DNA from: Rhodobacter sp.
GTDB lineage: Bacteria; Pseudomonadota; Alphaproteobacteria; Rhodobacterales; Rhodobacteraceae
Length of the DNA stretch: 64,000 nt
Assembly (NCBI GenBank): GCA_027484145.1
Contig: JAIXUH010000002.1
Coordinates: 186,001-250,000, forward strand
Direction of reading: 5' to 3'
Position 1 is the first letter of the stretch, and every line of letters begins with the position of its first letter. Below are positions 44,308-53,058 of the stretch, one piece after another. The notes under the pieces are model-generated. The model searched no databases, was not told the origin of the DNA, and worked only from the letters and a program-made list of their open reading frames with translations. A program made the position numbers and the translations under genes.

Positions 44308-44667
44308 TTACATGAACCCCAGTTCAAGGCGGGCTTCGTCGGACATCATGTCCATGCCCCATGGCGGATCAAAGGTCATGTGCACCTCGACCTGCTTGAC
44401 GCCGGCAAGGGGTTCAACCGCATCGGCCACCCAGCCCGGCATTTCACCGGCCACGGGGCAGCCGGGCGCAGTCAGCGTCATGGTGATGTCGACCGCGTTT
44501 TCTGCCGTGATCTCGATGGTATAGACCAGACCAAGGTCATAGATGTTGACCGGAATTTCCGGGTCAAACACCGTGCGGCACGCATCCACCACGCTGTCAT
44601 AGAGCGGGTGATCCGTGGTCGAGGGACGGATCAGGGGTGCGCCTTCGATCTTCGCTTCGGTGTTCAT
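44308..44667 (-). CDS. sufT: SufT/MIP18-family Fe-S assembly factor
   Basis: A 119 aa DUF59 protein helping Fe-S protein maturation. Motifs: VVDACRTVFDPEIPVNIYDLGLVY, TLTAPGCPVAGEMPGWV with the conserved Cys, and VHMTFDPPWGMDMMSDEARLELG. Start MNTEAKIEG at 44667 after GCGAGG (ATG 44670 possible). It belongs to suf operons in alphaproteobacteria; upstream suf genes are not in the window. Confidence 0.92.
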   Translation of the reverse strand: MNTEAKIEGAPLIRPSTTDHPLYDSVVDACRTVFDPEIPVNIYDLGLVYTIEITAENAVDITMTLTAPGCPVAGEMPGWVADAVEPLAGVKQVEVHMTFDPPWGMDMMSDEARLELGFM

Positions 44668-44789
44668 CATTGCCTCGCGGGGAACCTGAGAGATTATATA
44701 GGAAATACCGCATGCCGCGTCCAGAGTGCTTTGAAACACCGCGCCCGGCATGACGCTTTGCCGCGCCATCGGGGCCGGATCGGCGCAGA

Positions 44790-45185
44790 TCAGCCGAGCT
44801 GACGTGGCTGGATCATGTCCCAGCGGTTGCCGAACGGGTCGCGCCAGACAGCGACGCGGCCATAGGGTTCGTCGCGCGGCGCCTCCTCGAACACCACGCC
44901 GCCTGCCAGCATCGCCGCATGGTCGCGGTCAAAATCATCGGTATGAAGGAACAGCCAGACCCGGCCGCTGCCCTGTTGCCCGATCGCGGCGGTTTGCGCC
45001 GGACCTTCGGCGCGGGCCAGCACGAGGCGCGTACCACCCCCTGGCGGCTGCACCGTGACCCAACGCTTGGTGCCCTGATCCACGTCTTCGGCCAGATCCC
45101 AGCCCATAACACCGCAGTAGAATGCGATGCCCGCCGCATAGTCTGGCACGATGAGGGTGACGGCACCCAGCCGCGCGCCAGACAT
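44790..45185 (-). CDS. VOC (glyoxalase-fold) family protein
   Basis: A 131 aa vicinal-oxygen-chelate protein: LGAVTLIVPDYAAGIAFYCGVMGWDLAED, PPGGGTRLVLARAEG, FLHTDDFDRDHAAMLAGGV and FRDPFGNRWD-type ending (WRDPFGNRWDMIQP). Fold assignment is safe; the reaction is not. Three nucleotides separate it from the arginyltransferase gene upstream. Confidence 0.9.
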   Translation of the reverse strand: MSGARLGAVTLIVPDYAAGIAFYCGVMGWDLAEDVDQGTKRWVTVQPPGGGTRLVLARAEGPAQTAAIGQQGSGRVWLFLHTDDFDRDHAAMLAGGVVFEEAPRDEPYGRVAVWRDPFGNRWDMIQPRQLG

Positions 45186-45188
45186 GCG

Positions 45189-46025
45189 TCAGTCGCGCGC
45201 GGTGCGGGCTTCGGGCAGGTTGATCCGTGCCACCTGTTCGGCAATCGGGTCCATCGACAGCGGATGCAACTCGGCCCGGTGATCCGACGGGTCGCCAATA
45301 TCCATCCAGCGCCCGGACTTGTAGATTTCCAGTGCCGAAAACCCGGCCTTGTAGCCCATCTTGCGGCTGCCGGGCACCCAATAGCCAAGGTAGACGTAAG
45401 GCAGGCCCGCCTCGCGCGCGATTTCGATATGATCAAGGATCACATGGGTGCCAAGCGACAGATCAGCCAGATCGGGGTCATAAAAGCTGTAGACCATGCT
45501 GAGCCCGTCATCGAACACATCGGTCAGGCAGACAGCGGCCAGAGGGCGCCCGCGTTCGGTGTCACGCGGGGGGCGGGTATATTCGATCACGCGGCTTTTG
45601 ATCGGCGTTTCCTCGATCATCGCGGCGAATTCGAAGATGTCCATGTCAGCCATGCCGCCATCGGCGTGGCGCGCATCGAGATAACGGCGGAAAAGGGCAA
45701 ACTGGTCTTCGGTGGCCCAAGGACTGGTGGCATTGCGGCGCAGGGGTTCCGTTTTGCGAAGCACCTTTTTCTGCGTGCGGTTGGGCGCAAAGTCGGCCAC
45801 GCGGATGCGGGCAGACAGGCAGGCCGAGCATTCCGCGCAGGACGGGCGGTACAGAACGTTCTGGCTGCGGCGGAACCCTTGCTTGGACAAGGTGTCATTC
45901 AGGCGTTGCGCATGCTCACCCTGCAGCGCCGTGAATAGCTTCCGTTCCATGCGCCCGTCCAGATAGGGGCATGGTTGTGGAGCCGTCACATAGAACTGGG
46001 GCGCAATGGGCAGCGTGTGGCGCAT
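45189..46025 (-). CDS. bpt: Aspartate/glutamate leucyltransferase (Bpt, ATE1-like)
   Basis: A 278 aa aminoacyl-tRNA--protein transferase adding Leu to N-terminal Asp or Glu for N-degron (ClpS/ClpAP) degradation. The N-terminal Cys cluster is CPYLDGR and [13 protein letters not shown]. The catalytic GNAT-like core has [47 protein letters not shown]. Both ends match family length. It is upstream of and co-directional with the VOC gene. Confidence 0.93.
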   Translation of the reverse strand: MRHTLPIAPQFYVTAPQPCPYLDGRMERKLFTALQGEHAQRLNDTLSKQGFRRSQNVLYRPSCAECSACLSARIRVADFAPNRTQKKVLRKTEPLRRNATSPWATEDQFALFRRYLDARHADGGMADMDIFEFAAMIEETPIKSRVIEYTRPPRDTERGRPLAAVCLTDVFDDGLSMVYSFYDPDLADLSLGTHVILDHIEIAREAGLPYVYLGYWVPGSRKMGYKAGFSALEIYKSGRWMDIGDPSDHRAELHPLSMDPIAEQVARINLPEARTARD

Positions 46026-46128
46026 GGGGGCCTTATTGCAAGCATACAGGCCACGTTAGCAAGACCCGCGCCATCCGCCAAGAAAGGAAATCGCGTGGTC
46101 TTGCAGCTTTTGGTTGATAACTGGCGGA

Positions 46129-46581
46129 TTAGCGCGCGGCGGGGCTGTTGATCGCCACGCTGCCCAGCACATGATCGGTCAGACCCTGACCGCGCGACGA
46201 GATCAGCATCAGCACCACCGACAGCACCTGCGGCAGCACAAAGGCAACCGACAGCGAATAGCCCAAGGTGTGCAAAAGCGCCGTCGCCCCGTCAAAGCGC
46301 AGACCGCCACGATCCAGAAACTCGATGTTCATCAGGCGCATACCCCATGTTGCCGATCGGCCGCTGAGGGTGAACCAGCGATACAGAAAGCCCACGCAAA
46401 GATAGAGAAGCGGCAGGAAGAACAGCGCCGTAAAGGCGGTAAACGGCACGATTATGGCCGTGACTAGCGCGATCAGAACCATGTCGATCAGCCATGCAAA
46501 CAGGCGCTTGGTCGGCACGCCGCTGTAGAAGGCGGCGTGGCGTTCCGGGTCTGGCTGCAGCGAAGGGGTGGCAAAACTCAT
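46129..46581 (-). CDS. RDD-family membrane protein
   Basis: A 150 aa RDD protein with three membrane helices. The Arg-Asp-Asp-type motif appears as RLFAWLIDMVLIALV, and the second conserved block is GRSATWGMRLMNIEFLDRGG. Function in the family is varied and mostly unknown. It follows the DUF2852 gene by about 76 nt that contain a terminator, so it likely has its own promoter. Confidence 0.85.
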   Translation of the reverse strand: MSFATPSLQPDPERHAAFYSGVPTKRLFAWLIDMVLIALVTAIIVPFTAFTALFFLPLLYLCVGFLYRWFTLSGRSATWGMRLMNIEFLDRGGLRFDGATALLHTLGYSLSVAFVLPQVLSVVLMLISSRGQGLTDHVLGSVAINSPAAR

Positions 46582-46621
46582 CTGGCGGGTTCCGTAACAG
46601 GAGGGGAAAGGAAACAGAGTG

Positions 46622-46646
46622 CGGCAGCCCCGGTCTGGGGCTGCCG
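46622..46646 (-). terminator. Intrinsic terminator after DUF2852 gene
   Basis: CGGCAGCCCC, loop GGTCT, GGGGCTGCCG: a perfect 10-bp stem 12 nt past the DUF2852 stop, followed on the minus strand by CACTCTGTTTCC. Confidence 0.7.
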
Positions 46647-46657
46647 GTCAGGTGGGG

Positions 46658-47122
46658 TCAGTATTCGCCGCGCGGGTTGTCTTCGCTGCTGGCGCGGTTG
46701 CCCTTGGCCCGGTCTTCCATGAAGCTGTCAAACTCGGCCTTGTCCTTGGCATCACGCAGGCGCTGCAGGAAGGCTTCGAAAGCCTGCTGTTCATCTTCCA
46801 GACGGCGCAGCGTATCGACCTTGTAGGCATCGAACGCGGTGTTGCCGGACGAGCGCCATGTGCCACGGTTGGCCCAGTGCTGTTCACGGCGGGCGGCGCA
46901 GGACGAGGATTTGAACATGTGTTTGCTCCAGCGATTGGTCAGAGTGATATAGGCGACAAGGGCAAGGCCAACAGGGGGGGCCGCGATGAACCCGGCCACC
47001 ATGGCGGCAATCCATGCGCCACGGCCCTTGCTGTCCATCCAGGCCTCGGCCCGGCGCAGTTTGTCCATGATGCCGCCGGTCGCCCGAACATAGGCGGGGG
47101 CAGAGGCGGGGGTGGTGTTCAT
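46658..47122 (-). CDS. DUF2852 family protein
   Basis: A 154 aa protein of alphaproteobacteria. Start MNTTPASAPAY at 47122. One clear membrane helix (MVAGFIAAPPVGLALVAYIT) follows KLRRAEAWMDSKGRG. The C-terminal 60 residues, with FDAYKVDTLRRLEDEQQAFEAFLQRLRDAKDKAEFD, are helical and charged. The role is unknown. Family members often respond to envelope or nutrient stress, but nothing here shows that. Confidence 0.85.
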   Translation of the reverse strand: MNTTPASAPAYVRATGGIMDKLRRAEAWMDSKGRGAWIAAMVAGFIAAPPVGLALVAYITLTNRWSKHMFKSSSCAARREQHWANRGTWRSSGNTAFDAYKVDTLRRLEDEQQAFEAFLQRLRDAKDKAEFDSFMEDRAKGNRASSEDNPRGEY

Positions 47123-47243
47123 CGGCGTCTCTCCATCTGGTTGCGGATGTGAATGTCTTTCACATGACGCAAGATGCACATGCGCTGCCCCCGGTTCAAG
47201 AGGGATGTAAAACTATTTTACATTGAAGGCTGCGCCGCGCCTG

Positions 47244-49706
47244 TCAGCGCGGCAGCAGAGTTTCGCGATGCAACACCACCTCGGCGGTGAAGCCCGGATC
47301 GGTGGCATTCAGGGCGGCGCGCAGGGTATAGCGGCCCGCCGATGCGACCCAAGCGCCGCGCGTCACATCAAACCACGCGAAATCGCGCAAGGTGAGGGTT
47401 AGCAAAGCCTGATCCTGCCCGCGCGGGGCAAGGTGGCGCTTGGCAAAGGCCTTGAGTTCGGCGGCAGGGCGATCAACGGGCGGGTTGTGCGGGCAGACGT
47501 AAAGCTGAACCACCTGACTGCCCGCACGATCACTGTGGTTGGTCAAGTTGACACGCAGGGTCAGTTTGCCGCCATCGGCCAGATCGTCGCTGTCCACCGT
47601 CAGTTTGTTCAGCGACACATCGGCATAGCCAAGCCCATGGCCAAAGGCGAACATCGCGGGCGTGTTGCTGCGGTTGTGGTGGCGGTAGCCGATGTAGAGC
47701 CCTTCGTCATAACGCACATGGCCGTTGTGGCCGGGGTAAACCTCATCGCCCAAGCCTTGGGTCGGGGTGTCGGTCAGGGCAAAGGGAAAGCTCTGCGGCA
47801 GGCGGCCCCCCGGTTCGGCATGGCCCAGCAGGACATCAGCAATGGCATGGCCTGCCTCTTGCCCCGGATACCACGCCTGCAGCACGGCATCGACCTGATC
47901 CAGCCAAGGCATTTCCACCGGGCCGCCGGTTTGCAGCACCACGATGGTGCGCTTTGCCACGGCAGCCACGGCGGCAATCAGGGCATCCTGCTGGCCGGGC
48001 AGGGTCATGTCGGGCAGATCTTCGCCCTCACTATCCCATTCGGCGCTGCGCCCGACGCAAAGCACGGCGACGTCCGCCGTAGCGGCGGCCTGCACGGCGG
48101 CGTCCATCTCGGCCTGACCGGTGGGCAGGCCAAGCCCCGCACGAAATGCCTGCAAGCCCAGCGTCAGGCTGGGGGAGGAGCGGAATTCGATGACCACATC
48201 CACCGGAACGCCAAGGGTCAGGTCGATATGGCCGATGCGTTCATCGCAGCCCTGCTCAAAAAAGGTGTGGCCTTGGGTCCAGCTGTCCCAAGCCTCGACG
48301 ATCTGCGTTCCGGCGATTTTCATCCGCGCGCGTCCGGCGGCAAACAGCCCCGCCTCATAGCGCCCGGTAGCAGGCGGGGTGAAGCTGCCGGTCAGGCGCA
48401 GGGAATAGGGTTGAGTTGCGTCAATGTGGCCATCGGCCAACTCGCCGAAGAGGAAGGCCGAGGCGCGGTCCATCGTGGTGGTATGGGCCGGGGTGCCGCT
48501 GAAATCGGGGTTGGCGAACCAATCCACCGTAAAGGGGCCGTCCAGCAGGGGACGGAACTTTTCGTTGGTGCAGCCAAGCGCAAAGGTCAGATGATCGGCG
48601 CCAATGGCTTCAGACAGACCGTCCCACGGTGAGACGTTGCGATGCGCTGAAAGCTGGGCCGAGCCGCCGCCCATGCTGCGCGCGACGCGGGCATTGGGGC
48701 CGATCAGCGCGATGCGGGGCGTGCCAGACAGGGGCAGGGCGCCGGCGTTTTTCAGCAGTACTATGCCCGCAGCACCTGCCTGCCGGATCAGCGCGCGGGT
48801 GGCGGGGCGGTCGACGGCCGTTTCCACGCGCGGGGCGATGTTGTCGAGCGCGCCTGTGCGTTCCATCAGCCGCAGGATGTTCAGCGCGGCCCCGCGCACC
48901 GTCTCAGACGCCACCTCGCCCGCCTGCACGGCGGCCACCAGTTTGGCCCCCCGGTCGCGGGTTGGCCCCGGCATTTCCAGATCAAGCCCCGCGTTGACGG
49001 TGGCGGCGGTGGAGTGGGATCCGAACCAGTCGCTCATGACGATCCCGTCAAAGCCCCAGTCGCCGCGCAGGACATCGGTCAAGAGCCATGGGTTTTCCGA
49101 GGCGAAGGTGCCGTTGACCTTGTTGTAGCTGGACATGACCGCCCAAGCGCCGCCATCCTTGACCGCCGCTTCGAAGGGCAAGAGGTACATCTCTCGCAGG
49201 GTGCGCTCATCAATGTCAGAGGACATCGAGGTACGCTGAATCTCGCTTTCGTTGCCCGCGAAATGCTTGGGCGTGGCGGCGATGCCATTGTCTTGCAAAC
49301 CCCGGATATAGGCCGTGGCAAGGCGCGCGGTCAGCACCGGGTCTTCGGAATAGCATTCGAAGTTGCGCCCGTTCAGCGCGCCACGCTGCAGGTTGATCGT
49401 GGGGGCCAAAAGGACATGCGCGCCCTTGTCCTTGGCCTCTTCGGCCAAGGCGGCCGCGACGCGGCCCAAAAGGTCCACGTCCCATGTGGCACCAAGCGCG
49501 ATGCCCACCGGAAAGGCCGCCGCCGTCACCTTGCCATCCAGCGTGCCGCCGCCGCGCGCGCCATTGGGGCCGTCGGTGACCACCAAGCGCCCGATGCCAA
49601 GCCGTTCAATGGCGGGAAGCGACCAGAAATCGGCCCCCGACAGCAGGCTGACCTGTTCTTCCAGCATCAACTGATCGACCAACTGAATGGCGGTGCGGTC
49701 TGTCAT
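47244..49706 (-). CDS. GH3 beta-glucosidase with PA14 insert
   Basis: An 820 aa glycoside hydrolase family 3 enzyme. Start MTDRTAIQLVDQLMLEEQ at 49706. Catalytic nucleophile Asp in GIVMSDWFG (about residue 229), substrate-binding KHFAGNESE, and a GH3 C-terminal domain with GQEAGHAIADVLLG. A PA14 module is inserted around residues 380-530 (LRLTGSFTPPATGRYEAGLF), and a fibronectin-III-like end follows (QVVQLYVCPHNPP). No signal peptide is present, so hydrolysis of imported oligosaccharides is likely. It is divergent from the polyol operon. Confidence 0.94.
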   Translation of the reverse strand: MTDRTAIQLVDQLMLEEQVSLLSGADFWSLPAIERLGIGRLVVTDGPNGARGGGTLDGKVTAAAFPVGIALGATWDVDLLGRVAAALAEEAKDKGAHVLLAPTINLQRGALNGRNFECYSEDPVLTARLATAYIRGLQDNGIAATPKHFAGNESEIQRTSMSSDIDERTLREMYLLPFEAAVKDGGAWAVMSSYNKVNGTFASENPWLLTDVLRGDWGFDGIVMSDWFGSHSTAATVNAGLDLEMPGPTRDRGAKLVAAVQAGEVASETVRGAALNILRLMERTGALDNIAPRVETAVDRPATRALIRQAGAAGIVLLKNAGALPLSGTPRIALIGPNARVARSMGGGSAQLSAHRNVSPWDGLSEAIGADHLTFALGCTNEKFRPLLDGPFTVDWFANPDFSGTPAHTTTMDRASAFLFGELADGHIDATQPYSLRLTGSFTPPATGRYEAGLFAAGRARMKIAGTQIVEAWDSWTQGHTFFEQGCDERIGHIDLTLGVPVDVVIEFRSSPSLTLGLQAFRAGLGLPTGQAEMDAAVQAAATADVAVLCVGRSAEWDSEGEDLPDMTLPGQQDALIAAVAAVAKRTIVVLQTGGPVEMPWLDQVDAVLQAWYPGQEAGHAIADVLLGHAEPGGRLPQSFPFALTDTPTQGLGDEVYPGHNGHVRYDEGLYIGYRHHNRSNTPAMFAFGHGLGYADVSLNKLTVDSDDLADGGKLTLRVNLTNHSDRAGSQVVQLYVCPHNPPVDRPAAELKAFAKRHLAPRGQDQALLTLTLRDFAWFDVTRGAWVASAGRYTLRAALNATDPGFTAEVVLHRETLLPR

Positions 49707-49858
49707 GGCGATGGTCCCCCGTTGCGCGTGCGCAAATGGTGTCGCCTGTTCCGATGGCCGATGCAATCCCGCCGCGAGCGGATTGCCAAACGAGCACAAA
49801 GCGGAAAGGGTGGCGGCGATTCCTCTTGCCCGACTGTCCTGCGAAAGCGTGTGCCCCG

Positions 49859-50545
49859 ATGCCAGCCGATGCGACCCTGCCAGAGCTTGTGATCCTTGAT
49901 TGCGATGGCGTGCTGATTGACAGCGAGATCATCAGCGCCCGCATGCTGGTCGAGGAATTGTCGCGCCTTGGGGTGCACATCGACCTGCCTTACGTGTCGC
50001 GGCATTTTCTGGGGCGCAGCTATCCCACGGTGATGGCGCAGATCCGGCGCGAATTCGGGCTGGATCTGCCTGCTGACTTTGAGGCGCAGTATCGCGACCG
50101 CCTGCTGGAGGCGTTCGAGCGCGACTTGCGGATCATGCCGGGGGTGGCGGCGGTGATTGATGATCTGCGGGTGCCCTGCTGTGTGGCCACTTCCTCCAGC
50201 CCGCGGCGGGTGGAAATGTCGCTGCGCCTTGTGGGGCTGTGGGATCGTTTGCAGGGGCGGATCTTCACGGCCACGCTGGTGGAACGCGGCAAGCCTGCGC
50301 CCGACCTGTTCCTTTATGCTGCCAAAGCGATGGGGGCGGAACCTGCGGCCTGTCTGGTGGTCGAGGACAGCCTGACCGGCGTGCGCGCAGGGCTTGCAGC
50401 GGGCATGACAGTCTGGCGCTTTATCGGGGGCAGCCATATGGGCGCGGATACCCCGGACGAGCCGGACGATGCGGTGCCACACCTTCGGTTTGCGTCTTTT
50501 GCAGATTTCTTTCAGATTGCCCCCGATCTGAGGAGGCAGGCATGA
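49859..50545 (+). CDS. HAD-superfamily phosphatase (beta-phosphoglucomutase-like)
   Basis: A 228 aa HAD subfamily IA hydrolase. Motif I VILDCDGVLIDSE, motif II VATSSSP, motif III Lys in GKPAPDLFLYAA, motif IV VVEDSLTGVRAG. Start ATG 49859 (MPADATLPEL). Its stop overlaps the SorC-type regulator start (ATGA), so it is the first gene of the polyol operon. A sugar-phosphate substrate is likely from context. Confidence 0.9.
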   Translation: MPADATLPELVILDCDGVLIDSEIISARMLVEELSRLGVHIDLPYVSRHFLGRSYPTVMAQIRREFGLDLPADFEAQYRDRLLEAFERDLRIMPGVAAVIDDLRVPCCVATSSSPRRVEMSLRLVGLWDRLQGRIFTATLVERGKPAPDLFLYAAKAMGAEPAACLVVEDSLTGVRAGLAAGMTVWRFIGGSHMGADTPDEPDDAVPHLRFASFADFFQIAPDLRRQA

Positions 50546-51498
50546 GCCGGATCGAGGCTGAACCGACACAACAGGATGATGCCGCGCGGGCGGGCTGGCT
50601 GTATTACGTGGCCGGGATGACGCAGGACCAGATTGCTGCAGAACTGGGCATCAGCCGTCAGCGCGCGCAACGTCTGGTCAGCCGCGCCATGGCCGAAGGG
50701 CTGATTCATGTGCGGCTGAACCACCGCATCGGCGCCTGTCTTGATCTGGAGGAATCCCTGCGCGACAGGTTCGGGCTGATCCGATGTCGGGTGGTGCCGT
50801 CACCCGGTGTGGGGGCAGACCCGGTGCCCGCCATCGCCAGTGCCGCCGCGACCGAGCTTGAGCGGTTCCTGCGGATGCCGGACCCGCTGGTCATTGCGCT
50901 TGGCACCGGGCGGGCCATGCGCGGGATGGTCGATGCGCTGAGCCCGATGGAGGCGGTGCAGCACCGTCTGGTGTCGCTGATCGGGAACATCGCGCCGGAC
51001 GGGTCGGCCAGTTTCTTTGACGTGGTCATGCGGATTGCCGATAAGGTGCGCGCGCCGCACTATCCGATGCTGGTGCCGGTGATCAGCCCGACCCCGCAGG
51101 AAAAGGCCGCCTTTCACGCGCTTGGCCCGGTGCGCCGCGTGGTGGAATTGGCTCGGGCGGCGGATGTGGTGTTTGTGGGGGTGGGCCAGATGTCGGACGA
51201 TGCGCCGCTGCTGGCCGATGGCTTTGTGACGCGCCGCGAACTGGACGAGATGCAGGCGGCGGGGGCGACCGGGGAAGTGGCGGGCTGGGTCTATGATTCG
51301 GACGGGCATTACCTTGACGTCGGCACCAACACGCGGACGGGCGGGGTGCGGGTCGAACAGAAACTTGACCGCCCCGCGATTGGCATTGCTGCGGGCGCAT
51401 CAAAGGTTCCTGCCATTTTTGCCGCCATTAAATCACGCATCATCAATGGATTGGTGACGGATGAGCTGACGGCAAAAGCCATCCTTGCCCTGACCTGA
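50542..51498 (+). CDS. smoC: SorC/DeoR-type sugar-binding transcriptional regulator
   Basis: A 318 aa regulator: N-terminal helix-turn-helix (YYVAGMTQDQIAAELGISRQRAQRLVSRA, residues about 22-50), then the SorC sugar-binding domain (LVIALGTGRAMRGMVDAL, LIGNIAPDGSASFFDVV, IGIAAGASKVPAIFAAIKSRIINGLVTDE). It lies just before smoE and probably controls the operon through sites in the 105-nt leader, induced by a hexitol or its product. The gene name follows the Rhodobacter smo system and is tentative. Confidence 0.88.
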   Translation: MSRIEAEPTQQDDAARAGWLYYVAGMTQDQIAAELGISRQRAQRLVSRAMAEGLIHVRLNHRIGACLDLEESLRDRFGLIRCRVVPSPGVGADPVPAIASAAATELERFLRMPDPLVIALGTGRAMRGMVDALSPMEAVQHRLVSLIGNIAPDGSASFFDVVMRIADKVRAPHYPMLVPVISPTPQEKAAFHALGPVRRVVELARAADVVFVGVGQMSDDAPLLADGFVTRRELDEMQAAGATGEVAGWVYDSDGHYLDVGTNTRTGGVRVEQKLDRPAIGIAAGASKVPAIFAAIKSRIINGLVTDELTAKAILALT

Positions 51499-51526
51499 AC
51501 CGTGCATCTGCGGCGGAAGAGGGGGC

Positions 51527-51555
51527 TTGACGACTCTGGTCGTGATGTGAGTAAT
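51527..51555 (+). promoter_or_regulatory. Candidate sigma-70 promoter of smoE
   Basis: TTGACG (51527-51532), 17-base spacer, AGTAAT (51550-51555). It lies 49 nt before the smoE start and could boost binding-protein expression over the upstream HAD-regulator transcript. Confidence 0.45.
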
Positions 51556-51563
51556 TGCCCACC

Positions 51564-51587
51564 AAGCGATGAAATGCTCAATCGCTT
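51564..51587. promoter_or_regulatory. Inverted repeat, candidate regulator site before smoE
   Basis: AAGCGAT (51564-51570) and ATCGCTT (51581-51587) are perfect 7-base arms 10 bases apart, just downstream of the candidate -10 box, a repressing position for the adjacent SorC-type regulator. Confidence 0.5.
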
Positions 51588-51603
51588 CAAAGGGAGGATA
51601 CCG

Positions 51604-52917
51604 ATGACTATGACGCTTCGCGCGCTGCTTGGCGCGACGGCTTTGCTTACCCTGTCGGGTGCTGCGATGGCCGAAACCACGATCACGGTTGCCACGGTCA
51701 ACAACGGCGACATGATCCGTATGCAAGGTCTGATGGACGACTTTTACGCCAAGCACCCCGACATCAAGGTCGAGTGGGTGACGCTGGAAGAAAACGTCCT
51801 GCGCCAGAACGTGACGACCGACATCGCCACCGGTGGCGGTCAGTATGACGTGCTGACCATTGGCACCTATGAAGTTCCGATCTGGGGCAAACTGGGCTGG
51901 CTGGAAAGCCTGAACGACCTGCCCGCCGATTATGACGTGGACGATCTGCTGCCCGCCATCCGTGGCGGCCTGACCGTCGACGGCAACCTTTATGCCTCGC
52001 CCTTCTATGGGGAATCGTCCTTTGTGAACTATCGCAAGGATCTGGCGGAAAAGGCTGGCATCACCATTTCCGAAACCCCGACCTGGGACGAGATCAAGGC
52101 CGCTGCGGCAGCCATGACCGACACCGAAGCCGGCATCTACGGCATCTGCCTGCGCGGCAAGGCCGGCTGGGGCGAGAACATGGCCTTCCTGACCACCATG
52201 GCCAACAGCTATGGCGCGCGCTGGTTCGACGAAAACTGGATGCCCCAGTTCGACCAGCCGGAATGGAAAGCCGTCATGACCGACTATGTCGAGATGCTGA
52301 CCAAATACGGCCCGCCCGGCGCTTCGAACAACGGCTATAACGAAAACCTGACGCTGTCGTTGCAGGGCAAGTGCGCCATGCGCATGGACGCCACGGTTTC
52401 GGCTGGTGCGCTGACCGACCCCAAGCAGTCTGAGTTTGCCGGTCAGGTCGGTTTCGCCCTTGCCCCGGACGCAGGTCTTGGCAAGCGGGCGAACTGGCTC
52501 TGGGCGTGGTCGCTGGCCATTCCGGCCTCGTCTGACGCAAAAGAAGCCTCCAAGACCTTCATCAACTGGGCGACCAACAAGGACTATCTGGCTCTTGTCG
52601 CGTCGAAAGAAGGCTGGGCCAACGTTCCTCCGGGCACGCGCACCTCGCTTTATGCGAACCCGGAATATGCGGCGCTGCCCTTTGCCAAGCTGACGATCGA
52701 CTCGATCAACGCGGCTGACCCGACCAACCCGGCCGTGAAGCCCGTGCCTTATGTCGGCGTGCAGTTCGTGGCGATCCCGGAATTTGCGGGCCTTGCCACG
52801 TCGGTCGGCGAAATCTTCTCGGCCGCTCTGGCTGGTCAAAAGACGGTTGATGAGGCGCTTGCTGAAGCACAGGCCCTGTCAGTCGAAGAAATGACCGCTG
52901 CCGGTTACATCAAGTAA
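51604..52917 (+). CDS. smoE: Sorbitol/mannitol ABC transporter substrate-binding protein
   Basis: A 437 aa periplasmic binding protein of family 1. Signal peptide MTLRALLGATALLTLSGAAM with cleavage at AMA-E; start 51604 (ATG 51610 possible) after AGGGAGG. Motifs: VATVNNGDMIRMQGL, ATGGGQYDVLTIGTYE, PFYGESSFVNYRKDL and TPTWDEIKAAAAAM. Strong resemblance to R. sphaeroides SmoE, supported by smoFGK, smoS and mtlK downstream. Delivers hexitols to the SmoFG permease. Confidence 0.92.
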   Translation: MTMTLRALLGATALLTLSGAAMAETTITVATVNNGDMIRMQGLMDDFYAKHPDIKVEWVTLEENVLRQNVTTDIATGGGQYDVLTIGTYEVPIWGKLGWLESLNDLPADYDVDDLLPAIRGGLTVDGNLYASPFYGESSFVNYRKDLAEKAGITISETPTWDEIKAAAAAMTDTEAGIYGICLRGKAGWGENMAFLTTMANSYGARWFDENWMPQFDQPEWKAVMTDYVEMLTKYGPPGASNNGYNENLTLSLQGKCAMRMDATVSAGALTDPKQSEFAGQVGFALAPDAGLGKRANWLWAWSLAIPASSDAKEASKTFINWATNKDYLALVASKEGWANVPPGTRTSLYANPEYAALPFAKLTIDSINAADPTNPAVKPVPYVGVQFVAIPEFAGLATSVGEIFSAALAGQKTVDEALAEAQALSVEEMTAAGYIK

Positions 52918-52922
52918 GTCTG

Positions 52923-52990
52923 AACCCCGGCCCACTGCCGGGCCGGGGTTCTGCGATCCCTTCCGTGTTCCCAAGGGCACGGGAGGGATC
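52923..52990 (+). other. Two tandem stem-loops between smoE and smoF
   Basis: Stem 1: AACCCCGGCCC (52923-52933) with GGGCCGGGGTT (52940-52950), 11 perfect pairs. Stem 2: GATCCCTTCCGTG (52955-52967) with CACGGGAGGGATC (52978-52990), 12 of 13 pairs. No T-run follows. Such stems after a binding-protein gene commonly protect the upstream mRNA from 3' decay and raise binding-protein levels over permease. Confidence 0.7.
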
Positions 52991-53058
52991 TGCACCGGGC
53001 GCGCGGCCTCTTGCCGCCTGTCGCCACCATGCCCCACCATCGTTGACTGGAGACCCAA

